From assembly GCF_000208745.1 (NCBI RefSeq), contig NC_030856.1, positions 11,221,624 to 11,285,623 on the forward strand: a stretch of 64,000 bases of DNA. Direction: 5' to 3'. This DNA is from Theobroma cacao (Eukaryota > Streptophyta > Magnoliopsida > Malvales > Malvaceae). Below the pieces are notes generated by a model, which saw only the letters and a list, made by a program, of their open reading frames with translations, searched no databases and was not told the DNA's origin. Shown here piece after piece: positions 49,378 to 62,430 of the stretch; the first letter of the stretch is position 1; every line of letters starts with the position of its first letter. Both the position numbers and the translations under genes were made by a program.

Positions 49378-49858
49378 TGCCATTTGATACTCTGTGCTTA
49401 TTTTATGTTATATGATATTATTAAAAAATTATATGTATCAATAGTTGTATCGTGTAGAAAATATATTTTATAATTACGGTAAGGATGTACTTTATGATAC
49501 AGTTGATACATTTTTTGTAAATTTAATTTTAATTAATTATTAAATTTTTTTAGTTAAAATATGAAAAATTATTTTTTTATTAATTTTAATCTTTAAGATT
49601 TAGATTTTAAACAAAATGTTTAAAAAATCGAATTCAATTTTAGTTTCACTATGATAAATGTTTTTTTAATTTTTAATTAATAAATTAATATAAAATACAT
49701 ATTTTAGTTAAAAATATATATTATTAAGAAATATGTTGAAAAACAATTGTATTTTCAGTTTACATCATAGAATTAGTTCTCTTGAAAAATATAAATATTT
49801 TTGAATTTTTTCTTTATTTTACAGAAATAAATGTTATTTATAATTAATTTTAAAATTT
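49378..49858. other. AT-rich spacer, nothing recognised
   Basis: No frame, inverted repeat or motif worth naming. It separates the hAT element from the copia element. Confidence 0.5.
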
Positions 49859-49863
49859 TTTAC

Positions 49864-50114
49864 TATTAGAACCAAGATCATAGATGATTGAAACCTTAAG
49901 AACAGAAGAAAACGAAAAGACCCATTTGGAAAAGAATGCTTTGGAATTTTATATCTCAGACTTAATTTACATATGAGAGAGGAAGCAGTATTTATATGTA
50001 CATGGGAAGAAGAGATATTACAAAACTATAAATTGACTACTAAACTAATTACAACAATACCACTGCACTTATTTACAAAATTACCTCCAACTAATAAAAG
50101 ATTAAAATCTAATA
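49864..50114 (-). repeat. 3' LTR of the copia at 49.9-55.1 kb
   Basis: 251 bp; it aligns end to end with 54900-55149. Plus-strand start TATTAGAACC against TGTTAGAACC in its partner. Confidence 0.87.
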
Positions 50115-50129
50115 TCCCTGCAAGCGGAG

Positions 50130-53100
50130 CATGGATGTCCAAAATGCTCATTTTAAACAATAAACCGTGAAAATGTGTAAGGGGTAACCTGCAAGTACTT
50201 TATCACGAACAAAATGACAGTCAACTTCATTATGCTTCGTTCATTCATGAAATATAGGATTTTTACAAATATGCAGCACAGATTGATTATCATAATAAAG
50301 CAAAACAGGAAGAATATTATCAAGCCCAAAATCATGCAGTAAAGAAAGAATTCAGACAGATTCATAACAAGTAGTGGCCCTGATATTCTGCTTCAATGGA
50401 ACTTCGTGCAACAACAGACTATTTTTTAGAATGCTAGCTCACAAGAGAATGACCCAAACAAACAAAAAAACCAGTAATAGACCTACGAGTATCTTAACAG
50501 CCCACCCAATCACTATCAGTGTAAACCATTAATTTCAGCTTAGAAACAGATGAAAGTAAGATACCTTGACTAGGAGCCTTTTTCAAATAATGAAGGACTC
50601 TATATGGTACCTTGTAAATGAGAAAAAGTAGGTCTATCCATATATTAAGATAAGCATGGAATAGCAACTGAAATGTCTGGGTGTGTAAAAGTAAGATATA
50701 AGAGTTTTCCCACCAATTGCCAGTACAAAGTAAGATCCACAAAATCAGAACCATCACAAGCTTTGGTAAGCTTAGAATTATAGTCAATGGGAGTAGTAAT
50801 CGGTTTAGCACCCAAAAATCCATACTCATCAAGTAAATCAAAAGCATACTTACGTTGATAAAGGTAAATCCCTTGACTGGAACAAGCCACTTCCAAGCCA
50901 AGGAAATACTTAAGCTCATCAAGATCCTTAAGTTTAAACCGACACTTAAGAAAAGCTTATACCTTATTTGCAGTAGTTAGAGAAGAGCTCCCAATAACAA
51001 TATCATCAACATAAACCATCAACGCTACAAAATCACCATTATTAGTAGTAAGAGTAAACAGTGAGTAATCATATTTAGATTGAATAAACCCAAAATCCAA
51101 AAAGGCAGTTGTAAATTTCAGATTCCATTGACGAGAAACCTGTTTTAAACCATACAATTAGTTACGTAATCAACAAACCAATTTTGATCAAAAGAACAAC
51201 CTTGCTTAACATCATAACTAAGAGGTAAATCCATATAAATAGTCTCTTCTAAATCCCCATTTAAAAATGCAATATCAATATCTAGTTGAGATAAAACCCA
51301 ACCCTTAATAGCAACATGTGCCAAGCAGGTACGAATAGTGGCTTGTTTAGCCACGGGACTAAATGTTTCATGATAATCGAAACCCTCCAATTGGCTATGA
51401 CCCTTAGCCACAAGTCTGGCTTTATACTTTTCAAGACTCCTATAAGCTTTGAGCTTGACTTTGTAAACCCATTTACACCCTATAGTGTGTGCATACTTAG
51501 GAAAATAAATGATAGACCAAGTCCCATTGTTTTCAAGAGCCTTAATTTTAGATTTCATGCCTATTTGCTAATGAAGACATTTGACTGCTTGATGATAACT
51601 AGTGGCTTTTGAAAAAAGATTAAAAGAAGTAACAAAGGCTTTATGATTGTTAGATAATTGATTGTAGATATGAAATGCTGTGTAGGATATTTTGTGACCA
51701 GGTTTGAAGAGGTAGGCAAATTATGATGGTAAACATCTAGATATTTTGGTAATTTTTTATGTCTGGTGCTTTTTCTAAATGGAGAAATAGGAAAAGAAAC
51801 AGATTGTGAATTATGTGAGGGAGAAGAAGCAACAAAAACTTCAATTGTTGGTTCAATAGCAGTAGGTTCAGACAGGGGTTCAATATAAATAAGTTCAGGT
51901 ATAAGTATAAGAGAATTTTCAGAATGAGAATTATTAGGCGGAGCAAAAAGATTATTTAATGAAAAAGGTGCAGGTATAGATGGATCACTATTAGATTGAA
52001 TAGTAGTAGGTTTGAATGACATAGCAGACAAATTCATATCAGCTATGTGAAATGGAGAAGAAGTGATAGTAATATTGTCATTAAGTATTTCAGAAAAACG
52101 GAATACAGGAGTAGGAGTAGAAATATTAAGTTTTTGAAATATTAAGACACTTTTTAAGTTATATGCTCATAAAATATAACAGTTTTGGAAATGAATGTTT
52201 GATGAGTGTTGGGATCATAGAATATGTAACCTTTTGTACCTTGTGGATATTTTAAAAAAAAAACACACTTTTTAGCTCGTGATTCAATTTTTTTTTCTAT
52301 TGTGTGGAAGTGTAGAAGCAAAGCATAGAGATCCAAACACTCTTAAAATGAGAGTAACTAGGAACCTTAGAAAATAAAACTTCATAAGGAAATTTATTAT
52401 CTAAAATAGGAATTGGAATTCTATTAATAACGTGTGCAAATGTAAGAATAGCTTCTCCCTAAAATCTTATAGGCAAGTTAGATTGAAAAAGTAAAGATTT
52501 GGCTACTGTTAAAAGGTGTTGATGTTTTCTTTCAATAACCCCATTTTGTTGGGGTGTTTCAACACAAGAGGTTTGATGAATTATTCCATTAGATGAGAAA
52601 ATATCAGACAGGTTAAATTCAGTACCATTATCAGATTTGATTTGCTTTATTTTTAAACCAAATTGACTAAAAATCAAGTTGTAAAAATTGGGAACGATTG
52701 ACATAACATCTTATTTGGATTTCATTAAAAATACCCAAGTGAATTTGCTAAAATCATTAACAATAGTTAAAAAATATCGATGACCCTTGAGTGAAGTTGT
52801 ATAGTAAAGACCCCAAACATCTATATGAATTAATTCAAAACATATAACAATAGATTTAACATGAACAGGAAATGGTAAATGCTTTTGTTTAGCATAATGG
52901 CAAACATCACAAACTATATTTAGGGAAACAATAACATCAAGTGATTTTTGCTGTACAACATGCAATCTTTTTGAGGGAATATGTCCTAACTAAAAGTGCT
53001 AAAGACAAAAAGATTGAGATATAGAATTACAACCAACATTGCCAAACATTGAAAAAATCATCTGTTCAAAAGTTTGTATTATTTGAAAAAGAAGATTGAA

Positions 53101-54672
53101 TGTCAGAACTAGCTTTAAGAGTAGAGGATGCTAAATCTACAACTTTGCTCTGCAAGGTGTAAAGTCTAGCCTTTAATCTAGCAAGACCAGTCATCTTTAA
53201 AGATTTGTTTTCTTGAATCATACATCTTTGATAAAAAAAAACCAAGTTAAATTCTTTGGAAGCAATAACTTTACCAACTGATATGAGATTGAACCTAAAG
53301 CTAGGAACAAACAAGACATTATGCAAGGTAAGATTATTCAATAGTTGAATTGTTCTTCTGTGAGTAACTAAAGCCTTAAGATTATTAGGCATTTCAACAA
53401 AACCATTGGAAATTGTGGTATATGAAGTAAAGAATTTAAGTCTACATACTATATGATCAGTAGCACCCGAATCAACAATCCAATGATTAGAAAAATATCC
53501 AAAAATATTATCAAATGATCCATAATAATGACCATGAACATAATTAAAGCAAAAAGGGTTAGCAATTATACCTGCCATTGAAGAATTGACAATTGCAGGT
53601 TTGAGTTGCTAGTTCTCAATACCTTTGTTTAGTGAAGAGGGTGATTTATCACTAGAATCAGCATGATCTTCATTGATTAACATCATTAATTTATAATATT
53701 GAGACCTAGTGAAAAACAATTAAGATAAGACATTATCATGTTCCTTTGTAACATTAACCATCACACTATTAGAAGAACCTAATTTGTTAAGAGCAGAATT
53801 CTTATTCTTGGTAAATTTAAAATCAGGAGGAAAACCGACAAGCTTGTAGCAGTTTTCCTTGGCATAACCAACCTTACCACAATGGCCATAAGTAACATCA
53901 AACTTAAACTTCTTTCGTTTTTCACTTGTTACCATCATAGCAGACCCCTCAACTAGAGGATGAGATTGCATACGCCAATTCCTCTGACTCTTTTCTCTGA
54001 TGATCATATTATAAGCCTCATCAAGGCTTGGAAAAGGCTTCATTAATAGGATTTGCGACCGCAATGCATCATATGATTCATTCAGGCCATTAAAAAATTC
54101 AAACACATTATCCTTAGTCAACTGGTCAACATATTTCTGGAAACATTCAAGATTGCGATCTCCACAGTCACAATGAGGTAATGGCTTAAAATTCGTAAGT
54201 TTTTCCCAAATAGCATTAACTCAGTGAAATAGGAATTGATTGTTCAAGTACCTTGTGTGACATTGGAAAGAGCAAACTAGAGGTTGCAAATCCGTGAATC
54301 ATCAAGCTAAGCAAAAAGCTTCTTTAAGACCTCTCAGATTTGTGCCTTTGAGTTAATGTAGAAAACTGTTGCTACAATCGGAGGAGAAATCAATTCCAGC
54401 AACCATGAGACTATTAGATTATTACATCTCAGCCACTATACATGAATCTCATCGTTGGAGTCAAGTTCAACAATTGTACCATTAATGACCCCTAGTTTGT
54501 TTCAAATTTACAAAGCTAGAATGAAAGATCGATTCCATGAAGCATAGTTGTTCACATTTAACTTTGAATTTATCATCACTGAACCATGATGATTTGAATG
54601 ATGAATATAATAAAGAGAATGAGGATCATCAACGGTAGAGAAGAGGAACTTCGAAGTTGAAACGTTAGCCAT
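50130..54672 (-). pseudogene. Decayed copia gag-pol
   Basis: A likely gag start ATG lies at 54672 (MANVSTSKFLFSTVDDP). Then gag; a zinc knuckle reading YGHCGKVGYAKENC (about 53875), in which the first Cys and the His are replaced by Tyr; protease WIVDSGATDHI (about 53460); integrase HIDVWGLYYTTSLKG (52711-52965) and DNGTEF, ETPQQNGVIERKH (52459-52704); RT GCKWVYKVKLKAYRSLEKYK (51145-51558), LDIDIAFLNGDLEE, MYGLKQVSRQW and YVDDIVIGS (50957-51157); further RT/RNase H to about 50200 ([16 protein letters not shown]). Domain order protease-integrase-RT-RNase H marks it as Ty1/copia. At least six frame breaks or stops separate these pieces. Confidence 0.87.
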
Positions 54673-54899
54673 GATTTTTCAACAACTACACAATCAAATT
54701 GCCAAACAAGTAAATTGATCAAAGGATTTAGAAGAAAATGTCATAGATTTAAAAAGAATCACAAATCTAGGGTTTCTGGAAACACAAAAATGAAACATCA
54801 CAAGAAGGTTGAGAATCAAGAAACTTGTAAACAAACGAAGCAGGTTAATGAAATAAATCAAAAAAATAATTCAAGCCTCATCGATATGTTCTGATACCA

Positions 54900-55149
54900 T
54901 GTTAGAACCAAGATCGTAGGTGGCTGAAACCTTAAGAACAAAAGAAAATGAGAAGACCCATTTGGAAAAGAATGCTCTGAAATTTTATATCTCAAACTTA
55001 ATTTACATATGAGAGAGCAAGCAGTATTTATATGTACATGGGAAGAAGAGAAATACAAAACTATAAACTGACTACTAAACTAATTACAACAATACCACTG
55101 CACTTATTTACAATGTTACCATTAATTAACAAAAGATTAAAATCTAATA
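54900..55149 (-). repeat. 5' LTR of the copia at 49.9-55.1 kb
   Basis: 250 bp, ending TCTAACA on the minus strand directly before the primer-binding site. It should contain the promoter of the element; no clear TATA box was picked out. Confidence 0.87.
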
Positions 55150-55154
55150 TTTAC

Positions 55155-56340
55155 TGTATCTTATAATACGATACTTGATATTAAAAAAATTATGATACAT
55201 GATACGTATCTCATTTAACAATTATAAGTATAGATAAATATTAAACTAATGATTAAAAAATATTTTTATTATTTTCATAATAATAATAATAATACAAATT
55301 TTTAAGAAGACAAAAATGAGCTCAAATTTAATTAATTTTTAAAAAGTCAAATCCATTAGACTTGATTGAGAGATTGCTCAAGTCCACTCATGAACACCTC
55401 TAATAGAAAGATACAACTTGAGCAATTAAGGTATATGTTGATGAGGAAAGGCTAACAATTGTTAGAGAGAAGCCTTCAAATAAAATTGTAGATAACAAAT
55501 TCTCATGATTTTATATTTTTAAAAAGTTTAGTTATTTACGTAGTTGGATCCAATTAATTGATAACATGTTTTAACATAAAAAGGAAGAAGCTGACATTTG
55601 GTGTTTTATCATTTCATAATTTTAATGAAATTTGATTATTGAAAAAGTGATTGTTAGGTATTAAATTGTAAAAAAGATAACATTGTAATATTTGATATAA
55701 ATGAGAAAGTGTTTATTAAAATCTTAAAAAAAATAATATTGTAACATTTATTAAAGATCAGGCTATTGAGCTTTTCTTTTCAAGCTATCAAGTTTGAGCT
55801 TGGTCTAGTTTTTGTTTTTATGAGAATTATGCAATTTTATTATTAAGAGCCATAACTAATTTACCTATGGATTTTATGAGGACAAATAATAAAGCATAAA
55901 TAGTAATTAAATACAAGAAACTAATCCCTATGCTTTTAATAACCGGGTTTAGGGATGTCCGAATTTTGAATAATAGCTATCCAAATTCAAACAGACCTTA
56001 AAGCTACTGACCAAACAACGTCTAGACCATATAAATATGCTGTCTAACCTTAAACAACCCCTATAGTTGCTGTCCATCTTGTTTGAAGGCCACGAATTGT
56101 CCAAATTTAGCTAACAAATAGCTAAGTGAATCCCATTTAGATGCAAGCCACAGACAAAATTCTCATGTTTGAATTTGGACAATCAAATGAGGGCTAAATG
56201 TTGTCAAAACTTGAAAATATTCCTAAATAACGCACAGCAAAAATACCCACTCAGCTTTTTGAATATCTAATAGAGTGTTAAAGTCCTATTTCAATTCAAA
56301 TCAAATTAAGATAGAACTCTATAACTTGCAGATATATCAA
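55155..56340. other. Intergenic DNA, no gene recognised
   Basis: AT-rich. It includes the 3' flank of the LINE, whose tail could not be delimited. Confidence 0.45.
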
Positions 56341-59300
56341 ACTCTTCAATTTGAAAATACGTCCCATGTCCCCATCAAGCCAAATTATGAGTTCAATATT
56401 TCCAAGAGTTCCACATCATGACCAACACCATCCTGGGCTAACTTGTCAGCTTCAACATTACCTTTTTTTAAAATATGTGATATTTTCTAGCATACAATTG
56501 ATGATCGAAAAACAAAAATTTGTACCATACATTGCCTACAGCTCCATGATGCTTCTATAGGCTTAGTAATCCATCGAACTGCATTCATAAAATCACTTTC
56601 TATCTACAAATTAACTTTTTTACTTTGCAGATAATTTGCAAATAAGAAAAAAGCCTTTTTAATTGCATGAAGTTTTGCATAATTTGAGTCACAATCACCA
56701 ATTGATCTAGAAAATTTAATAAAAAAGGATCTATTATTATCTCGCAATACACCTACAATTCCAGCTGGTCCCGAGTTCCCAAATGCAGAACCATTAACAT
56801 TAAATTTAACCCATCCTTGTGGTGGGATGTACCATTGAACATCAAGTCTAATTGAGATAGGTCTTTAAAGCAATGTAGCTATATTTGAACTTGGAAACAT
56901 ATCATCTGTAAAGCCCGACCTTATAAAATACTATTCATGACATACATGTGATGATAGCATGATTGCATGCTAGGAGAGTCTCGAAAAATTTACAAAAGTC
57001 GGTATTGTACCTAGAGGTACAACAAAGTTTATTTAATCCTCGAACTAGATCAAATAGAAATTTTAAGGTGAGATTAAGAGTTTCACAGTTCATGGATGAC
57101 TTAAAATGGTAATTTGGAGTTTGAGGATCAATTTAGAGTCAAATCGAAATTTTCACTAACTAGGGGCAAAATGGTCATTTGCCACTTGGGGACAAAATGA
57201 AAATTTTAGAAAAGCTTTTTGACCCCATTTGACTTATTGGAGTATAATTTGACTTATAGGAGTATGATTTGAGGTTTAGAAGTGAAAAATTTTAATTTCG
57301 GTATAATTTGGAGTAAAAGGGTAAAATGGTAATTTTGTCACCCTAGGGGCAAAATTGTAATTTTCCACCATCAGGATATTTTTTCCAGCACATGGTCTTC
57401 CTTTATCTTCATCTTTGACCCTTGACTAATCATGTGGTGGAGATAAAATGCTTAAATTTTAAAAATAGACCAATTAGAAAATACCATATGTCAAGCTTAA
57501 AATATTTTATTATTTAACTTAAAAATCAGCACAAATCAGCCCATTATTCCCCAAATATTCGGCCAAGCAAGGAAGAGAGGGAAAGAAAGGAAAAACAAAA
57601 CCTAGGTGAGGAATTTCAAGAGAAAAAGTGTGGAAAATCAAGGAAAACAAGTGAAAAAGGTAAGATTTTCAACTTAAGCTTGAAATCTATTTTCGTTAAG
57701 CATTTCTCTTCATTTTCCATGCTCAAATTGCATGTTTTTATGATGAATTGTTGGCTGATCAAAATGGGTTAGGAGAGAGAAAGTTGTTGGATTTATTTGA
57801 TTTTAATTTATGTTAGTGTTTTTAGTTAGTTTAGCATATTTAGAAACAAAACAACAAGAAAAGAATTTATTTTCTCCCACAACCATTAATGGCTGAATTT
57901 ATCATGCAGTGAGTGAGGATGAGTTTGATTTTTATTCTAGTATAATTGGTTAAGAAATGATGAATAATGAGCCTAGAAAAATAATGAGAATTTTCGGAGC
58001 AAAAATACGAATTTTCACCCACTAGGGGTATTTTCATAATTTACTATCGAGACTGATAATTTGCACCACACTGAGGGACATTAAGTTAATTTGGGTGCAA
58101 TTGAGGTATAGAAACTGAAAAGAATTAAATTGGAGTTTAAATGGACGCGTTAGGAATTTAATCGGGTGATAAGACGAATTAGGCCAATACCGGGTTTAGA
58201 TAGTTACCAGTGCATTTTTGCATTCCATATCATGCATTGGTAGTCTAAATTAGTTTAATTTTGATTTAGTACCAACTTGGTGAAATTCTCGATTTTGTAC
58301 TGTGTCAAGGTGGTGAGTCCTCCGATAAAGGCAAGGAAATTGCATCCGAGGACCAGTAGACAGAGTGCTTCGAAAGTCTGCATTCTAGACATTGTGAGTA
58401 AACTTACTGTCATTTTAATTATCTAGGGTGGTTTTTAGATGCTTTCATGAATTCTATGGAAAAAGGAATTTAAAAAGATAAATTTTCATGTTTTATGAAT
58501 AAATGAGTTTCAATGAAATTAAATTATAAATTGTTTTGAAATTAATAGTGATTTTGAAAAATAGAGTACACGGAGACTGTTAATTGTGGCAATTTGATTG
58601 TTTAAATTAACTGGCTTATGATAAATCGAGCATGATTGGCTAGTTGGCAATTGTATTGAAATGCGAATTGTTTGGTTACCTTGAAAAACTACGAATTACA
58701 AAATTGCCATATCATGTTATTGAGTTTTATTATATGGTGGATTATATATTAATTAATCACTGCAGTAGGGGGTTTCTGTGGACCAGCCTTTTAGAGGGGC
58801 ACGGTAAACCCCATTATATTCTTACCTCGAACGGAGAGGCGCGTAGGGTATCTCCTGGGGTAAAGTTTAGGGTTCACTTCACGCTAAACCACCACGTGAG
58901 GGGGAACTCAGCCAACGCCAAGGAACGGCTATGTTTTCAAAACAAAAACATGATTTATGTGAAATGTGAATTTTAATAGCCTTGGCGGTCTCGGTAGGAT
59001 GCCTCGGCCAAGGTGTCCCCGAGAATGGATTTATGGCACAAGCCTAGATTTTTATGAGATTCATAAGCCTCTTTACGTGTTTTGAACAAAATGTGTTCTA
59101 ATGCTATAACCCAGTTTATGATGATTTACTTTATTGTCTCCATGTACTCAACTCTAGATGTTTATGATGATGTTTGTTTACTCATTGGGATTTTATAATC
59201 TCACCACCCTCCTTTCCACCCATTTCAGGTTCAGTATAGACTGTAGATAGCTGATCTCATCGAGGACTACAGTGGGATCTGCATTTTCCAAACCGTAGGT

Positions 59301-61905
59301 TCACAGTCCTCTTTACTTTTGTTTATTCGGGGGCCCTCTTGTTATTGTAAATTAAATTAAATATTTTGGCTTACTGTATTTCAGTATGTATAAATTTATT
59401 TAGCTTTTACGCTATAAAAATTATTCACGTATAACTCTATAAATATTGTTTTATAAGAAAACAGAAAATTTTACTTAATATTTCTTTTATTTTCTTATTA
59501 TATTCAAATAACCATAATTTCGTTTTAAATGAAGATTTTAGACTTTTAAACTCATTTTGAATATGAATTATGTGTTTTGTACTTGTATATTACGTTTTAG
59601 CCAATTTCAAAATTTTTGATAAAAATGATCAAAATACCCATGTGAGACGAAAAATTAATATTTTATTTGTTTAAAGTTGGAAACAGCTTAAAATCTTTTA
59701 GAACACGATATTTGACAATGGTTGCTCACAAGGGAACAGAGAAACTGATAATAAAGCTTTGCGAGATTTTGGTTTGACATTCCGGGCAATGAATGTCTAC
59801 CGGGACACCGCGGCGGTTGTCACGGGCTCGAAGGGAGTATCGATTCGTGACATCATCAATTTTCTCACTCAAGTCCAACCAGTTTGCCTTACTCCACATA
59901 GCTACACGTAACTTGATTAAGTCGTAAACTTGAAAAACATTTCAAAATTTTTCATTAAAGACTATCTCATTACGAAATAACCAAATTGTCCAAGCAATAG
60001 CATAAAAGCCTAGCATCCATACCTTATGATTATTCCCTAAAGCACAAAGTACCCTTCATGATAGGAAAAAGTTCCTAGGGTTTTCATGAGTGACACATTT
60101 TATTCCCCAATCATAACACCACATATTCTATATTCTCCAAGACTCCTCGTAGGAGAAAAACAGATGAAGAACGTGCTTAGACTTTTTTTTAAATAGACGA
60201 ACAAGTTACCTGGTCGTCTCCAATGAAGTTTCTTCTCAATAATTCTAATTTAACAGGAATTCTTTGTCACATCAATTGCCAAACAAATACCTCAACTCTG
60301 TAAGAGCATATCCAAGCCATGTTTTTGACCATAAATTTCTATTCACAGAGTATTGATTGCATACAATTTGACAAAATGATTTGGATGAAAATTTACCACT
60401 TGATGTAGCTTTCCAAATGACGCCATCTTAAAAATTTTTTCCAAGTGTAAATTCTTTAAGAAGACTCCATTTCTGTGTCCATTGCTGAAATTTTCAACCA
60501 AAAAGATTTCTTCTGAGGTCTATTTTCCATTGCCATCCACCATCGAGCCAATTCCCATAATCACAAAGCTTGTCGTCTTTTTGAATTGACAATGGAAACA
60601 TCCTTAGAAATTCATTTTTTAGGACCAAATTACCCATCCATAAATTATTCTAGAAGGATATGGACATCCCATCACCTACAACAACCCCTAAATTAGCTAT
60701 TACTTGTAAGAAAAAATTATTAATAGGCATTAAAGGAGATAGTATTTTTTTCCAAGTGTTTAAGCATTTACGAGTAACAACAAGGTTGGGAAGGAGGGCA
60801 CAAGGTTCGTAGTCATTCTTGGCTGCCACAATTTGCCTTCCTAAACTATCTAGCTTATTCCCATATCTTCGTAACCACTTTGTCAGTAGATTAGAGTTCC
60901 TTATTTCTAAGTCAATTAAACCCAAACCTTCATTCTCCTTTGTAGTACATAGGCTGTCCCAATTCACATAATGTACCTCACGATTGTTATTTGATCTTGC
61001 CGATAAAAACCTCTTCTGAAGTTTATTCAATTCGTTCCTTATTCGAGTAAGCATCTTAAATAAGGGCATGACAAAATTGGTAAACTATTAATTATCGATT
61101 TCAGAAGAGTGATTCTTCCACCATGTGAAAAAAGCTAGGATTTCCAACCGTCCAATTTATTTTTGACATGATCAATTAGAGGCTTCCAAGTCTTAAGTGA
61201 ATTGCTACTGAATCCCAGAGGAAGACCCAAATAAGTAGTAGGCAAAGCTCCAACGTTACAATGAATCTAATAAGCCCATCTAGCAAAGACTCCCTCATTA
61301 ACACCAACACTAAATAATTTAGTATTTTGAAAATTGATTTTGAGTCTAGATACAATTTGAAAACACCTTAAAACTCTCTTCAAGCTTAGCAACTCAGTAA
61401 TATTAGATTTACATAATAATAGAGTATCATCTGCAAATTATAAGTGAGTAAGCTTGATCCCACAATTCTCAATTTCAACGCCATTACAAATACCTTTTTC
61501 CTTTGCCTTGCACATCATACAACTAAACATCTCTACCACCATGTTGAACAGAAAGGAGGATAGTGGATAGCCTTATCTAAGGTCTCTTTGCAATTTAATA
61601 GGTTTCATGGGAATTCCATTCAATAAGGTAGAAATTGAAGCAGAGGTAACACATTCTGAAATCCATTATCGCCATTTAATTCCAAACTTCATTTTGTTCA
61701 TAGTGAAATCAAGAAACTCCCAGCAAACACTATCATAAGCCTTTTCAAAGTCTACCTTCAACATTAGCCCATCATTAGAGCTTTTACAAAAGAGATCCAC
61801 TATCTCATTTATGTAGACACATACTTTTTTTTCCCAAATAATAACTAATAATAAATAATAAATAAAAAAAAAAAACAAACCGAGACACATGGCCTCCATA
61901 ATCAA
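56341..61905 (-). mobile_element. L1-type LINE, 5'-truncated, split by a solo LTR
   Basis: The minus strand reads reverse transcriptase, zinc-binding (zf-RVT) region and RNase H, the order of plant L1 elements. Seen: KVDFEKAYDSVCWEFLD (61666-61920) and FADDTLL (about 61420-61445) of the RT; GGRITLLKSIINSLPI (about 61080-61130) and LNKLQKRFLSA...VNWDSLC (60650-61069); VYDLIKLRVAMWSKANWLDL (about 59870-59930); after the LTR, RNase H GWVKFNVNGSA (about 56810), IESDFMNAV and GNVEADKLAQDG (to about 56390). The frame resumes exactly across the LTR insertion once one TCATC is removed. Stops in all parts make it inactive. An endonuclease domain is absent, so the 5' part is truncated near 61900; the exact 3' tail was not found. 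Confidence 0.8.
56907..59852 (+). mobile_element. Solo long LTR, TSD TCATC
   Basis: 2,946 bp from TGTAAAGCCCGACC to ATTCGTGACA, flanked by TCATC (56902-56906, 59853-59857). It is the best-preserved member of the long-LTR family in the window and nearly identical to 1231-4198 (a few percent difference by eye, apart from the assembly duplication there). No internal domain remains. A frame at 58644-58976 lies wholly inside the LTR and is not a gene. The GC-richer block at 58770-58930 is the part best kept between all copies. Confidence 0.92.
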
Positions 61906-62038
61906 TAGCCTATAGAGCATTTAATTCCTCTTGGCAGTTGGATTTAGGTCACTTTCGGTTGCCACCCACAGATTTTCTTTGACTTAGAGCCCTTCACCTG
62001 TAAAATTATTCTCAGAAGAGCATGATTTCACTTTCTAA

Positions 62039-62430
62039 CACTACAAGAAAACATGCTTTTTCCGACGAAAAAAACTCTGTTGGAAATTTCCAATGGATTT
62101 TCAACGAAATTAAGATGGAAATTTATTTTAATTTTGTTCGACGAATTTCTGACGGAATTTTTTTCATGGAAAATGTTCGCTGGAAATCTGTCAAAATTTT
62201 TTTTTGATGCAAAAAAAAAAAAATACTCCCACCAAACTTTCTGATGGAATTTCTAACAGATTTTCATTGAAATTTTCTAGTGGAAAATAATCCATTGGAA
62301 ATTCATCGGAAAGTTTAAGACATCAAAAAAATTTACTCGGCCAAACTTTCTGACGGATTTCCAATGGATTATATTCCGTTGGAATTTTCCAACGAAATCT
62401 AATCCGTTGGAAATCCGTAGAAAACCTAAC
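62039..62430 (+). mobile_element. CACTA (En/Spm) transposon terminus
   Basis: CACTACAAGAAAACATGC at 62039 is the typical plant CACTA terminal repeat. For about 390 bp it is followed by subterminal repeats in both orientations of the type TTCCGACGAA / TCTGACGGA / TCCGTTGGAAA, the binding-site clusters of this superfamily. No second terminus (TTCTTGTAGTG) and no transposase was found up to 64000, so this is a lone end or a deleted element. A 3-bp TSD (TAA on the left) cannot be tested. Confidence 0.75.

Larger units (their letters stand above)
49864..55149 (-). mobile_element. Ty1/copia element, TSD TTTAC
   Basis: LTRs of about 250 bp at 49864-50114 and 54900-55149 enclose 4.8 kb. TTTAC flanks the element at 49859-49863 and 55150-55154. 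Next to the right LTR the primer-binding site reads TGGTATCAGAAC on the minus strand (54888-54899), complementary to initiator-Met tRNA. Both LTRs have lost the normal minus-strand TG start (they read TATTAGA). The LTRs look more alike (roughly 93-95 percent by eye) than those of the copia at 17-27 kb, so this insertion is younger, though already inactive. Confidence 0.9.

Noticed and set aside
58644..58976. 110-aa open frame on the plus strand
   Set aside because: It lies wholly inside the solo LTR, is disrupted in the other LTR copies and matches no protein family.
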